Shown: in pieces, positions 1 to 11,259 of the stretch
Position numbering within the stretch: position 1 is the stretch's first letter
How the letters are laid out: each line of letters opens with the position of its first letter
NCBI GenBank assembly: GCA_002946415.1
Contig: NJPS01000072.1
Coordinates: 96,348-160,347, forward strand
DNA: 64,000 nt
Direction: 5' to 3'
From: Rutstroemia sp. NJR-2017a BVV2
Lineage: Eukaryota > Ascomycota > Leotiomycetes > Helotiales > Rutstroemiaceae
The notes under the pieces: generated by a model
What the model was told of the DNA's origin: nothing
Seen by the model: only the letters and a program-made list of their open reading frames with translations
The model's database searches: none
Program-made: the position numbers and the translations under genes

Positions 1-12
1 TGAGGATGCCGC

Positions 13-1624
13 ATGGAAATGGTGTCAAGGTTTGATATGACTTCTGTGACTATTGTCTTATATTGATCTAATTCATAGCCTACTTTAATCATTCTTTCGA
101 TGCCAGCCTTGGTCTGGTGTCTAAAGAGCACTTTGAATTACGACTTCACCATCACTTCGCCCAGAAGGATTTAATTGACGATGATCCAGCTTGGTATGCT
201 CTGAGAAACACAGTGTATGCATCAGGTTACAGGCTCAGCTCATCTAATATGCCCTACTCAAATACGTTTGGGGATATTCAAGGAAAAGCTTGGCAATACT
301 TTGAAAAAGCCTTATCTGTCCATACTGAGCTTTTATATGGAAGCACAGGCCTTATGGCCGTGCAAGCATTAACTGCAATGGTTTGAGCGTCCCATGCCAA
401 CATTGATGGATGGTTGATCTGACATACCTTTAATTGGCAGAGTTTCTTCGCTGAAGGTCTGGGAAGTCCCAGTCTTGGGTACATGCTTTCCTCCTGTGCA
501 ACGCGGCTAGCTCAAGCTAAAGGTCTCCATCGGCAGCCTGCACAATCTTGGAATCTGCCACAAGCCGAACAACACCAGCGAGTCCGACTGTTTTGGATCC
601 TCTATATTCTTGAGAAGCATATCAGCTACCGGTCGGGCCGACCCTCGGTTAGTTTCTTTTTAGCAAACTCCTGCTCTCCGATTAAAGGACTATCTAACTG
701 GTATAGATCATTGACGATGACGATATCAGTTGCTCATTGCCCAGCACTCAGCTTTCTGATACCACAACATGCATGGAACCTTTAATTTATATAGCGCAGC
801 ATGCTCGAATCTCATCTCGGATAGCAAAGCAGTTGGCAAGTGGAAAGTCATTTCGCCAAACACACGCAAAAACCCTGGAGGTAATCCAGGAACTCAACAC
901 CGAACTCCAAGAATGGCGGGACTCTTTGCCACCCTTCTTACAGCCGGATGTGCCCACTACGAGACATGGCAAACGACCGCAAAACATCAGTATGTATCAT
1001 GTCATGTATCTGCGTTACGCTTATTATGGCAGCATCATGGCAATTCATTCGATTCTCACGCACCCTTGGAACAGCTCCCTATTTGGTCCCGGCCACTCGA
1101 CGGCGTTGCAAGATCGTATTTCAATAAGTTCACATTTGGTTGTCAATGCGGCTAGAAGTATAATACTGGATACCGACGCGATCCCTGTCAATGCATCGAC
1201 GCCTATATGGTAAGCCTTCCAGCTCACTTCACTTTCAGCTTGCTGCCGAGCATGTTAGAATTTTTTGGACTCACAATAATTTAGGCTAGCATTCTTTTTC
1301 CCTCTTATTAGCGCTATCAATATTTTTATCTATATTTTGAAGTACCCTGCACTTCCAACAGCATCATCTGATGTGGCCCTGCTAGACATCACTGCCGGTC
1401 ACTTTGGCCGCTTGGAGCTAGCATCTCCAGAAATTGCCTTGCCTTTTGTCAGGGAAATCGCACGGTTGGCTCGCACAACCGTTGAACGTGTAGAGAAATC
1501 AGTGAAGCTTCCAGTCTCGTTAGGGGCAGACCTCTCCGCGCCTTCAGGTGCGCAGTCCTCAGTTATGTATAATTGTGAGAACAACAATGTAAGACCCAAT
1601 TCTCGATTCGAAATATTTTCTTGA
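13..1624 (+). CDS. Fungal-specific transcription factor domain protein (Zn2Cys6 family regulator), 5' end unclear
   Basis: This is the C-terminal, middle-homology part of a fungal nuclear regulator. Exons that close in frame are 107-380, 441-647, 707-1209 and 1285-1624, separated by GT-AG introns; a short exon 13-29 starting with ATG could precede them. The stretch around 707-740 encodes a run of four Asp followed by an Ile-Ser-Cys-like motif, the hallmark of the fungal_trans domain, and the WILYILEKHISYRSGRPS segment before it is equally typical. No Cys6 zinc cluster is visible, because the gene either begins before the window or has lost its DNA-binding end. A stop lies in frame just upstream of the ATG at 13, so the true start may be in an upstream exon. 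The target genes are unknown; the neighbouring secreted proteins could be linked, but nothing shows it. Confidence 0.75.
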
Positions 1625-1894
1625 GTGATAAAAAGCTAAGTATATATATATAGTCATCGAACGAAGATGTATTAGAGTTCTTCTCTGATAATTGGGGTAC
1701 AATGTTTTCGTCTTTAACTAATGAAAATCTTACTTCTTTTAATATATAAAATACATTCTTCTTAAAATAAATAAAAAAGATTTACATTTATTGTATCTTC
1801 AAGTAACTTTTCTTTAAAGCACGATACATCTTTGTGCAAAGAATGAGAATCAATTTATTGAACTCTTATGCAAGTCACAATGGTTTCGCCATGT

Positions 1895-2816
1895 CTACAA
1901 CAATAACACTGTCATCAAGCACACGCACCACACTGCAGCCCATCCATATCTCTTGACAGCTGCCGCAGCACTAGGTACTCCTCCAATAGCCTTGCTTCCA
2001 CTTGTCGTTACATTTGTTTTTAAACAGCTCAAACTTATTACTGAAGTTCCGTTGTTGTGAGTTTGTCTGAGAACGATAGGCCAAACCCGCGTAACAGCCT
2101 CCTCGTAGGAAGTTATGTTGATGGAGCTATGAGGAAGCGATGGACAATAGAAGTATGCACTTCCGTCAGAGAAGTTTGATGTGAAAACTGTCTTGAATTA
2201 GCTGTGTGATATAAGAGATAGAATGATCAAGAGGAGAGTGTTGTAACTTACAAGAGTCAAATGATTCTGTTAATTTATGTTCGCAGCTGGTGGGTATTGG
2301 TGGGGTAACTGCTAGTGTTGGTGTTGCTGTATTGTTTGTTGCCGTCTTGTTTCTTGGGGGGTTGAGAGGCATTGGAGCTAAATTCAAGTAATCTTTGACA
2401 CATGTTTCGCCCAGTGTAGCATAACAGTTGCCTGTGTCCTTCTGACCGTTGACCAAAGAATTTCTGTCTTCCATCAGGAAAATGATGACGTCCGTAGACC
2501 ACTCAGAATTTTCTATCCAGTTTCCAGCAGTGTCAATTGCAATCACAGAGTTAGTGACTACGTCCGTGGTGTAGTTGAGGTTCGCAACTTCCGTGACATT
2601 TAAGTGTGCTTTCCAGATAACGCTTTGAGGGTCATTGGAGCCCATGTTAACTGCCTGAATATTGGCGACTCCAGTAGCATTCGGAGACATATTAGAGCGC
2701 TGGAAAGCATCGGCATCTTTTGTTGGTCCAGGTCCATAGCCAAGTGTGTCTATGTCATTGCCCGCTTTTATGAGGGTGACCATCGCGATCAGATAGACGA
2801 GGCAACATGTATTCAT
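1895..2816 (-). CDS. Secreted GPI-anchored protein of unknown function, 285 aa
   Basis: Two exons on the minus strand, 2816-2252 and 2187-1895, are joined by a GTAAGT...CAG intron. Joining them gives 285 residues in one frame. The N-terminus (MNTCCLVYLIAMVTLIKAG) is a signal peptide. Several N-glycosylation sequons (NAT, NVT, NYT, NKT, NNT, NIT) lie in the body. The C-terminus ends in small residues (SGSKAIGGVPSAAAA), a short basic spacer and a hydrophobic tail VCLMTVLLL, the layout of a GPI-attachment signal. It should therefore sit on the plasma membrane or in the cell wall. I do not recognise the central domain. Reading through without splicing would cut the protein at 2166 and lose the anchor, so the spliced model is preferred. 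Confidence 0.65.
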
Positions 2817-4220
2817 GGCTGATAAATGTGTAGTTGATGAAGACCAATGGAAGGGAATGAGTGAAAGATTTCTTGCGCTGTCGAAACCTAAATGGGAAGG
2901 AACGATTGAGATTATAGTAAGCTGGAATTACAACTCATAGGGGGTCACATCCCGCATTTACTCAATTATTAAACCCCTGCTCAAAAGGCAGGGTTACTGA
3001 AACGAGCATACTGCGCCACCATCACAGCATGTTGGTAGCCGTTCACCTGATCCAGCTGTAAGGTGACTCGCAGGTTCAATACGTCGAAGGAATTAATCCT
3101 GGATGATAGAGATAGTGGCTCATGCGGCGTGTTTCTCACAGATTTCCTGGATATTGTATTGTATTAAGCTTTCAATAGAGTACAACCAGTTATTCAATTG
3201 TAATCAGAAACGACGCCGTTCCAATCTGCAGGGATCGATACGTCAGCTGGCTTTACCTAACAGTTGCGCTTATGATTCTGCAATATGTTTATTTATTCTG
3301 ACAAGCAAAACCAGGTCATCAGGATTAATATCGTTGCCAAATCAATGTCATTTGGTCAGTCTATGAAAAGACTCATGAGACAGATTTTGTGTTGGTCTTC
3401 AATGAACAGTTTGTTTGTGCTACCAGTCATACAAGAAAATCTACCAACGATGATTCCTTACTCACTCCCCTTTACGAAATCCATACATTGAATGTAAACC
3501 TTGTATTACCAACATATCTGATATCAAGTTCTTTATCCCCTATATCAAGCTTTCTAGGCAGCTGACAGCCTCGTAGTTCTCACAAAGTCCATGAAGAGAA
3601 ATGTCACGAGAAACTCAAGCTTCACATTATTTGGTTGCTAGACTTACCACGATATCATCACCAATTTCTATCAATGTCCATTAAATATATTAGGGTTAAT
3701 ATCATACCAAACTGGTGTAGCTACTACTTCATCTACAAACCAGTGACTCAGTGAGGAACATACCTCTGACTACTAGTCATCTTGGACCATTATATACAAC
3801 GCCGGGGCCTACTGTAAATCCTCAAACATTGTCGCAGGCGATGAAAACTATGCAAGTCAAATGCAAGTGACTGTACCTGGTATCAAATCCACGCATTCGT
3901 AGACGAATCCTAATATTTTCCAAGTTTCTATATTCGTCAGTGGCAACTTCACCATCATCCTAAATTTATTTCCTCAATACAGCTGTGCCGTTGCGGTTTT
4001 CAAATCCCACAAAGACTCTCTTGGGCATCAGATCCCTTAGGATGGCATTTGTTGGTTGAAAGCTGTCATGCAATTATAAGTAGAGGTAACTCCTGTGCTC
4101 GATTAGTTCTCTTACCACAAATCGCTCAGTGCTGTGCTCTCTACTGCCATTTTTCAACTCCTGCTTTTCAAGCTATTATTTTGCTCTTCTTCGACTCAGT
4201 CAACTAGCTACTTTTGAGAA
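2817..4220. other. Intergenic, no supported gene
   Basis: About 1.4 kb between the divergent GPI-protein and small secreted protein genes. Open frames here are short, overlap on both strands and show no motif or splice pattern. It probably contains both promoters. Confidence 0.5.
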
Positions 4221-4913
4221 ATGTTCAGAACAATTTGGCTATACGGGTTGCTCCACCTCCTCTCTACTTCCTTGGCCACTCCACTCCCAGATGTAAACGG
4301 AACGTCACTTGCATCTCGACAAGTTCAAATTGAGGACCCAGAAGCAGAATGCTGCGAATACAACTGCCACTTGAAGAATGTCGGTGACGGGGATATGCAC
4401 ATTGATTGGCTTCATACCCAAGTCACCGATAACAACCAATGCGCACAATCACCTGGTTGCAGCGTAACTAATTCTGTATCGATTTCTCTCACATGGAGTA
4501 TTAATGCTGGCATCAACGTTGGGTTTTTCAGTGGTGGTTTCTCCGTATCTGAAACTTATAACCATGGGGAAAGCGTTTCTTGTCCATCAACTCCCGGAAA
4601 CGTAGTTTGCGTTTGGTCCAAAGTGGCACATGCTGCTTATACAGTAACGGAGAATCTTGACGGCTATTTTCCTATTTGTTAGTAACGATCCAAAATTCGT
4701 CTTTGAAAGATAACTAACATTTCCGCAGGTGATTGGAATGGTAACAAGATAGTGCGTTCCCCTATGCCGAACGAACCTCACAACGAATTCTATTGCGTAG
4801 AAGGTGCAGAAGCTTGCAGAACCAAGAACCAGTTCTACTGGTGTTATGGCGAAGAAGAGGTATGTTGGCTCTTTGTAAACATGAGATAATAATCTAATTA
4901 CTAAAAGTGTTGA
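4221..4913 (+). CDS. Small secreted cysteine-rich protein, 197 aa, candidate effector
   Basis: Three exons (4221-4677, 4729-4859, 4908-4913) close in frame; the last adds only a Cys codon and the stop. The N-terminus is a clear signal peptide (MFRTIWLYGLLHLLSTSLAT). The mature part has well over ten cysteines, including CCEYNC near residue 42, and an alternating Ser/hydrophobic stretch (NSVSISLTWSINAGINVGFF) followed by a Gly/Ser-rich turn, which looks like a long amphipathic beta hairpin. Secretion, small size and many disulphide-capable residues fit an apoplastic effector or defence protein. I do not recognise the family. If the last intron is retained the protein would run about ten residues further. 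Confidence 0.6.
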
Positions 4914-5249
4914 ACTTCCGGATCGGCTTCAAGGATTGAGCTCTATGAGGCCAGGGCACCGTGACTAGGGCAATGGAAAAGTAACTGATAGAATGGGTGG
5001 TTGTGCTCAAGGCATGACTTGCAGCGGAATTTGAAATGCTTGGATAAACGGGAATTTGGAACTCACTAGCCGTTCTACGAGCTCCCTTAGTTCTTCAATA
5101 TCAGAGGACGAACTGGTGTGTCAGTGAAAGAACTTTAGAACATGACCCATTGGAAGTTTTTTACTCCTCTTAACCTAATCTCCCCTTTTTTTGGTCACAG
5201 TGTGAGCCTTAACATAATTCGCATAACAATTATAATATCCTACTTTTCA
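4914..5249. other. Intergenic, no gene seen
   Basis: Convergent intergenic stretch of about 340 bases between the secreted protein and the NmrA-like gene. No coding or structural signal stands out. Confidence 0.5.
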
Positions 5250-6283
5250 CTACAGCTCCGGGTGCTTTTCGAAATACTCCTGAAGCGTCGTTACTTTCAC
5301 ATTAGCGAAACGCCTATTGTCCACTGGCTCATAGTTCCAGGTCCCCTTTAAAATATGTTCCACATATGACAAGCCAACATATTCCTCAAAATCGACGCTA
5401 TTTGTCGTCTCTCTTGCTTTCCTAAGAATCTCCACCACATCCCCCAAAGAACCCCCACATTTCAAATTTCCCTTCACAGCTCCTTTCCTCGCCTCCTCAT
5501 AAGTCCTGACCAACTCTCTCGGAGTATATCTAAAGCTCTCAACTCTTACAAAACCCCCATTCTCAGCTCCCGGCTGCGAGACCGCCTCGACTGTATATGC
5601 AGCCAGATCATTCGCCGTAGTACAGATCCAAGTTTCCGTCCCATCGCCAAAATACGAAAGAGTTTTGCCTTCACGATCCCATATCTTGTCGCGGCGATTG
5701 GAAAACATCCACTCAGTAATGATACCGGTGAACATGTAGAGAGGTTTGATGCGCGAGCTGATGCGCACGTGAGCACAGAAGGCAATATATGGATCGTAGG
5801 ACTCGTGTTGGCCGAGCTGGCCCCGGGTCCAGTCATAGTTCCAGGATGCGGCGTGGAAGATCTAGAGTTGATTGTCTAAGTGTAAGTGGAAGAATATAGG
5901 TGATTATCGAAGTGTAAGTAGGAGATAGAGGTGATTGTCCGAGAATAAGTCAAAGAATAGAGAAAATAAATCGCGAATGCTTCACACACCTTAACACCCG
6001 CACGTTCAGCAGCACGAAGCAGCAATAGTTGCCCTTCAACCACTACTTCTGGGGTATAGCCATACGCGCATATGACAGCATCCACAGTGGCGACTGCTTT
6101 GTCTAAGGCGGGGATATCGTAGATTCCAGATGAAGTTACGAAACTTTCCAATTGGGTACGAAGAGGGATTGGGAGTTTTGCAGGATCTCGGCCAATGCCT
6201 CTTACCCGGTGGCCTTGGGTGATGGCGTACGCAGCGCAAGGCAGACCAACTGTTCCTGTGATTCCGGCGATGAGGATTAACAT
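5250..6283 (-). CDS. NmrA-like / isoflavone reductase-like NAD(P)-binding protein, 301 aa
   Basis: Two minus-strand exons, 6283-5990 and 5861-5250, join through a GTGTGT...CTAG intron to give 301 residues. The N-terminus MLILIAGITGTVGLPCAAYA carries the GxxGxxG dinucleotide-binding motif of atypical short-chain reductases, followed by a basic residue patch (RGIGRDPAK) that suggests NADPH preference. The second exon has the family core around HAASWNYDWTRG and a substrate-lid region. Members reduce small aromatic or phenolic compounds, or act as redox sensors like NmrA; the substrate here cannot be told. It is cytosolic by lack of any signal. The intron is oddly built from tandem repeats (see separate entry). 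Confidence 0.8.
5866..5972 (+). repeat. Imperfect tandem repeat inside the NmrA-like intron
   Basis: About three degenerate copies of a 31-34 base unit, each opening with a GTGATTGTC-like start and closing with a GAATAGAG-like end, fill most of the 128-base intron. Read directly from the sequence. Confidence 0.6.
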
Positions 6284-6980
6284 GGTGGGGCTGTGGTAGA
6301 ATGGTGGTGTTGAAACTTGAAAGAGAGGGTTTAAGGAGTGATGTGCAATAGACTGAGCAGGTGCTTGGGATATTGATCAGTAAAATGTTGTCTGTGAATG
6401 ATCAGGAGATATTTGGTGCAAAAGGAGATCTTTATACCTCAAGATGTGCCAAGATCTAGACATTTTTCTAACGCATATAATGTCATATCATCTAGTAACC
6501 CACCTTACCTCCATGCTGTAACGCCCGACGCTGCTCGCTGAGCATGTCGCATTGATTTCGTCAGCGCAAAAGAATTGGTCATCAGACAGCGTTACAACTT
6601 TGTGCCAGACTTTGACCGGAGAGGTATATTAATCCATCATAGCTCCATTATCTACGGTATGGTTTGTCAATATTAAAAGCATACATACTGCAATGAGAAT
6701 GCAGCCTAGCCTGTCCTACCCCGCATCTTTTTTTAGACACCAGGCCACTCTCGCGGCTCGCCCTGTTGATAATCCAATAAAGTTGACTTAAGTTGGAAAA
6801 CTAGGGTCCAGGGTAGAATGCGAATATGCGGAGGCAGATATAACTAGATCAATTAAGACCTCATCTAGGTTAGCACAATATACTTAGTCATATTGCAGGT
6901 AGACACTGCATGAGACTAGAATGAATTTATATACTTACATAATGATCGATTCCTTCGATAAACATCCTCCACCCCAATAT
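6284..6980. other. Intergenic, no gene seen
   Basis: About 700 bases between two minus-strand genes. No convincing coding region; it likely holds the NmrA-like gene promoter and the hydrolase 3' end. Confidence 0.5.
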
Positions 6981-8288
6981 CTAGAATCGTGCTTTCACCA
7001 ATGCTACAATATCCGGCTTCTTCTTAGGATGCCACTCCCCCAACGCCTCCACCATAACCCCATCGACCTTAACCTTCTCCTCAACCCTCATCTCCCTCCA
7101 CCCCTTCATTCTCCTCTCCCTATCCATCCGCCACCTGCCCATCTCGCCTTCCAACCACTCTCCTGCAAAATTTCCCACCGCTTCCATTCCCGCCTCATCA
7201 AAAATCGGGTAATGATTTCCCCCATCAACCATCCTCTCCACCACTCTTCCCATCTTCGCACCTCCACTGCCTCCAACTCCAGTTCCGGTGATTTCCAATC
7301 GCTCCTTCCGCACCTCCGGCCAACACATATGTGATTTATCACCCACAACATAACAAACGCTTGGTCTTAGCTTCGGCAGTGCCTTAAGCATCGCGATCGG
7401 CTCACCGCGGTAGAAAGGGAAGTTCATCCTTGCATCAGGATCGACATCCGGAGCGGACACGCGATCCCTTTTGGGGTCCTGGGAATTACTGTCGACGGAG
7501 TAATTAGGTCTGAGGGATAATGCTACTTCCATTATCCTTGGAGTGGTGGATACAACTGGGTCGGTAGCTTTCTCGTCTTCCTTGGGTGTGGCGATAGGCA
7601 ATTGCTCCGGCTTTGCGAAACTATTTTCGATAAGCAGAGATTTTACTTGTGGGTTCCAGTGCTTGAAAAAGGGATTTTGCATAATGCCCTTTTCTGCTTT
7701 AGCACGCGTAGGCCAGTATTCCTTCCGACGACTCATAACCCTCGCGTTCGCCAGTGAAGCCGGAGGCGCCAGCCCCCGCCAAATAGCTGGTTCGATCAGA
7801 AGAAGGGAGTGGAAAAGATTCGGATGTAATATCGCCAAATGAGCGATTTGACAACCACCCATCGAATGACCAAGTCCGACAATAGGTCTTGGAATCTGTT
7901 TCCTGAAATGATTGACCATCGCAAGAAGATCTCTCGAGTGGTCAAACCAGTTTTGATCATGGCTCAAGTTCTTAGCATTCACGATGGCGCTTTTGCCAAC
8001 GCAGCCCACGTCCGCTATCCAGACATTTCGAATGAATACGCCTCTCTTCATGCATTTAGACGTGAGGACTTGAAAGAAAGGCTCATAGATTTCTTTCACC
8101 ATGCCGATCCCAGCAGCTGCGATGATTGTGACATCGTCTTCTTGAGGTTGACGATCAAGTTTCGGGGAATATTGTTTGATGTGGATATAGTAATCTTCGT
8201 TTTCGTCTGCGACTCCATGATCGTATTCACGGATGTGTTGAGCTGGTATCGTATGTTGATGCACGACGAATTCACATGGTGAAGCCAT
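6981..8288 (-). CDS. Alpha/beta hydrolase family protein, 435 aa
   Basis: A single-exon gene starting at ATG 8288. The nucleophile elbow GHSMGG puts the catalytic serine at residue 142. The oxyanion-side segment lies near VTIIAAAGIGMVKEIYEPF (about residue 53), and a late GGNHYPIFDE region could supply the histidine. This arrangement fits the fungal hydrolases often annotated as toxin-biosynthesis or peroxisomal lipase (Lpx1-like) proteins. The last three residues are ARF, only a weak match to the usual SKL-type peroxisomal signal, so localisation is open. The physiological ester or lipid substrate is unknown. The start fits the family because the first strand begins soon after it. Confidence 0.8.
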   Translation of the reverse strand: MASPCEFVVHQHTIPAQHIREYDHGVADENEDYYIHIKQYSPKLDRQPQEDDVTIIAAAGIGMVKEIYEPFFQVLTSKCMKRGVFIRNVWIADVGCVGKSAIVNAKNLSHDQNWFDHSRDLLAMVNHFRKQIPRPIVGLGHSMGGCQIAHLAILHPNLFHSLLLIEPAIWRGLAPPASLANARVMSRRKEYWPTRAKAEKGIMQNPFFKHWNPQVKSLLIENSFAKPEQLPIATPKEDEKATDPVVSTTPRIMEVALSLRPNYSVDSNSQDPKRDRVSAPDVDPDARMNFPFYRGEPIAMLKALPKLRPSVCYVVGDKSHMCWPEVRKERLEITGTGVGGSGGAKMGRVVERMVDGGNHYPIFDEAGMEAVGNFAGEWLEGEMGRWRMDRERRMKGWREMRVEEKVKVDGVMVEALGEWHPKKKPDIVALVKARF

Positions 8289-8885
8289 TTTTAAAGTCGT
8301 TAGGAAAAGGATTTGAATTGAAGATATAACGTGGTTTCTAGCTCGGAGACAGTATCGTTTCTAGTCCGGAGGAAGAAGGGCTGAAATACAAGAAATACCT
8401 CTGGCCAACTTACATCATTGGGACCCGGAGTTGGATGAGTTGAAGTAAAGCACCAACCATTTCAGAGTTCAACCATGAAACTAGATGTTGCGATGCAAGT
8501 CTTCAGCCTCAGCGATGGTGAAGTATCCAGTTCGATCATCATAACCAACCCCTCCATAGTTTACAACATTTGGTTGATCCGGCACAGAGGAATACATAAA
8601 GGTTTTTTTTGATACATCTGTTTTTGGTTAGATGCCTATTTCCCGCACACGGCAGTTCCCCGGCGGAACATGTGGTGGAACCTGGATCGCCACTAAGACG
8701 CGGGAGATGATGATTACTAAAATCTTCCCTGTGTAAAATCAGAGATCCAGAATCTACTAAGTAGCTGTGAAACGGCGTCCCCACCAATTGACGTCAGATC
8801 ATTACTTTTCACGAAGCTCAATGTGGGAGGAATATACAGCCTGCCTACTTCCTTGATGTCGAGCACTAACTCAATCATTCAAAGA
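8289..8885. other. Intergenic, no gene seen
   Basis: About 600 bases between two minus-strand genes. No supported coding or RNA feature. Confidence 0.5.
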
Positions 8886-10376
8886 TCAATTGAACCAGAA
8901 GCTAACACTAAAACTCACACTCAAGCTCCGAACATAATGCCACCAACCTACGGGAATGTAGAGACACTCTCCTTCCTCTAAAATACAATCCACGAAAGCA
9001 GCACTGGCGAAATCGGGAAATTGAAGCATAGCATTATCTTGCTCTTCTTTGGTGCCATCGAGGCCGGCCAAAATACCAACATCAAGCGCACTTGTATTTT
9101 CCATGTCGACTCCTCCATCCTCCACCCCTCTAGGGTACAGCTTTGCACTTTCTCGTGGTGCATAAAGTCGTAAATACTTTCTACCAACAACCTGGCATAA
9201 AACATTGTGATATGGATCAGTATGGAGCGGACTGATTGTTCCAGCAGGCCCAAACCACGCATTAAGCAATGGCTCATCGAGTTGTGGCAGTTTAGAATGC
9301 TTTTCCGCAAGTGGTGAAGAATGATGAGGCGGTGGAGGTGTGGTGTAACAATAATCCGGGACACAGATATCTACGCGAAGGGAAGGAACTTGGGCGAAGA
9401 GATCATGTTGGGCCAGATAACCGGTTGAATTGTTGCGAGGTTCTCGAAGAATGTACTGATCCATGAACTCCTTAAATGTTATGATTTTTTGTCCCCAACC
9501 ATCATCGACATAGCTTCTGCCAAGTTCGATAGGTACAAGCCGTCGTCCACCAATGGTCTTTCTTAACAGATAAGATGGTTTGTTCCATGGCCTCTCACCA
9601 CGCGCAGGCCAATCTTCTAAGGCTCCTGTGATTATGAGAGGTTCTGGACCGAGATCACCATTGCTCGGGTGGTGCAGATACTTTTCGAAGGCGTCGAAGG
9701 ACAAACAGTCAGCGCGAGGGATCGGATGCGATAGAGGAGGCGGCGCAACTGTCGAAGATGGGAATAAATCGGTGGCATAGCCTTTCGTAGAGGTAGTTAA
9801 CTTCCGACGCTTCGTCACTGGCTCATTTAGCTCATCGGTCATCTCCATATGTATCTTTTGTAACAAGTGCAAAGCCCGGTCAATGGCTTCTTGGAGCATA
9901 CTGGACGCTGGCACCCCCGTCATGATCAATGCCATGTCCATTGTTTCCACCATCTGGTCGAGAATGGCATCCTCGGAGTTTGACAAATCGACGAAGGACG
10001 CTTGCTCGGCATTCCATATCCTTCTCACAGCTAAGGCAGAGAATTTCAGCAGGCTGGCCTCGAGAAACAAGGCCCTCCAGCATGCTGGCACATCTTTGAA
10101 AGGAAAAGCATAGAACTTCTCTTTGGCTAGAGTTATCATGTCGTCGAGTCGTTGTAAGATTAACTTGTGGTTTCCAGAGTGGTTGCGAATGGCAGTGCTC
10201 TGCCGGGAGAGGAGATTGAGAATTGGTTCCCCGCATGCTGACAGGATTCTCGAGGGGTTTGCGAGGCTACTTGAGTTGCATTCGATATCGAAGTTAGTTC
10301 GAGCTGGATCGCAGAAGACCTTTTCGCATAAATCAATCAGAGCCTGCTGATTCGTTGTTGCTAAAGGGGAGAACAT
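8886..10376 (-). CDS. JmjC domain protein, KDM8/JMJD5-like cupin dioxygenase, 496 aa
   Basis: A single exon encodes an N-terminal helical region (to about residue 180) and a C-terminal JmjC cupin (about 215-496). The iron ligands appear as His385-Thr-Asp387 in [11 protein letters not shown] and His480 in VGWWHYVRS; Lys400 in VGRKYLRLY is the likely 2-oxoglutarate-binding lysine. The [13 protein letters not shown] segment near residue 247 is typical of the JMJD5/FIH group. Such enzymes hydroxylate protein side chains or act on histones in the nucleus; the substrate is not deducible. Length and domain order match fungal relatives, and a basic KRRKL motif near residue 189 could serve nuclear import. 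Confidence 0.88.
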   Translation of the reverse strand: MFSPLATTNQQALIDLCEKVFCDPARTNFDIECNSSSLANPSRILSACGEPILNLLSRQSTAIRNHSGNHKLILQRLDDMITLAKEKFYAFPFKDVPACWRALFLEASLLKFSALAVRRIWNAEQASFVDLSNSEDAILDQMVETMDMALIMTGVPASSMLQEAIDRALHLLQKIHMEMTDELNEPVTKRRKLTTSTKGYATDLFPSSTVAPPPLSHPIPRADCLSFDAFEKYLHHPSNGDLGPEPLIITGALEDWPARGERPWNKPSYLLRKTIGGRRLVPIELGRSYVDDGWGQKIITFKEFMDQYILREPRNNSTGYLAQHDLFAQVPSLRVDICVPDYCYTTPPPPHHSSPLAEKHSKLPQLDEPLLNAWFGPAGTISPLHTDPYHNVLCQVVGRKYLRLYAPRESAKLYPRGVEDGGVDMENTSALDVGILAGLDGTKEEQDNAMLQFPDFASAAFVDCILEEGECLYIPVGWWHYVRSLSVSFSVSFWFN

Positions 10377-11259
10377 GGTGGGAGAACGATGATTCCTGGA
10401 ATATCAGCAAGACATCAAAAGGTAGTTTGAGGAGTCGAAACTGGAGCCGCAATGGTGAGGAGCGGCTGATTGTAGACGTATTCGCTGCGCGATCGCTATG
10501 CAGTTGGTGATGCGATAATGATATATGACCTCGATTGATGGTTTCGAACGCGACGCGAGCTTGAGCCTCGAGAACCAAACAGGCGCCTGCTCACGTGTGT
10601 GTAAACCTGCGGAGTAATTCCGCGTTCTGCGTGGAACCTCGGATATCTTTCTTCCTCCGCAACATCACTTCACATCACCTCTTTTCGCGCTGGCATCAGC
10701 ACCAGGGTCTCACGGGGCTTGTACTCTGATTAAGTTGGTATCAACACTAAGTCTAATACAACTCTGGTTGTGCCGGTCCACATCAATCTCACTCTCTCAC
10801 CCTCTCGCTCTCTCACTCTCTTACCCCACAAATTCCAACCCTCGTGCCCCCCCCTCTCACCCCCTCTCACCCTACTCTCACCCCTCCTCGCCCCTCCTCG
10901 GTTGACGCCACGGTCTCCACATTGGTGGAGAAGTCTACTCCGTACGGTTACTGCATCTAGCCGAAAGGGCGTCGAATGGACATTGCTGCTACGAATCATT
11001 TCTTAAAGTTTGTGATCTCATGCCTTTCACTGTATATATTTCACTGTATATACTCGTACGTAAAATTACAACTAGTTAACCTTCGAAATTGCAACATCTT
11101 CTCATCTACTTCTCCCCCCCCCTTTGCTCTCTCGTTCCTCCCTCCTTCCGCTCTTCCTGAAATTAGCCCCACGGTTTTAACAATCCAGCTGCCCACTCAC
11201 CCGCCGTCTCTAACTTCAACTCACTTTTCTTATCAACAACTTCAACCTCGACATAAAGA
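10377..11259. promoter_or_regulatory. Divergent promoter region with a CT-rich tract
   Basis: About 880 bases separate the JmjC gene (minus) from the aldolase-like gene (plus). A nearly pure pyrimidine CTCTCAC-type tract runs from about 10786 to 10900, with another C/T block at 11102-11155 close to the aldolase start. Such tracts are common in fungal core promoters. No gene is supported here. Confidence 0.5.

Noticed and set aside
6921..7334. His/Pro-rich plus-strand open frame
   Set aside because: It is the reverse shadow of the alpha/beta hydrolase coding sequence.
6981..8286. Peroxisomal targeting by the terminal ARF of the hydrolase
   Set aside because: ARF does not fit the usual SKL-type consensus; too weak to claim.
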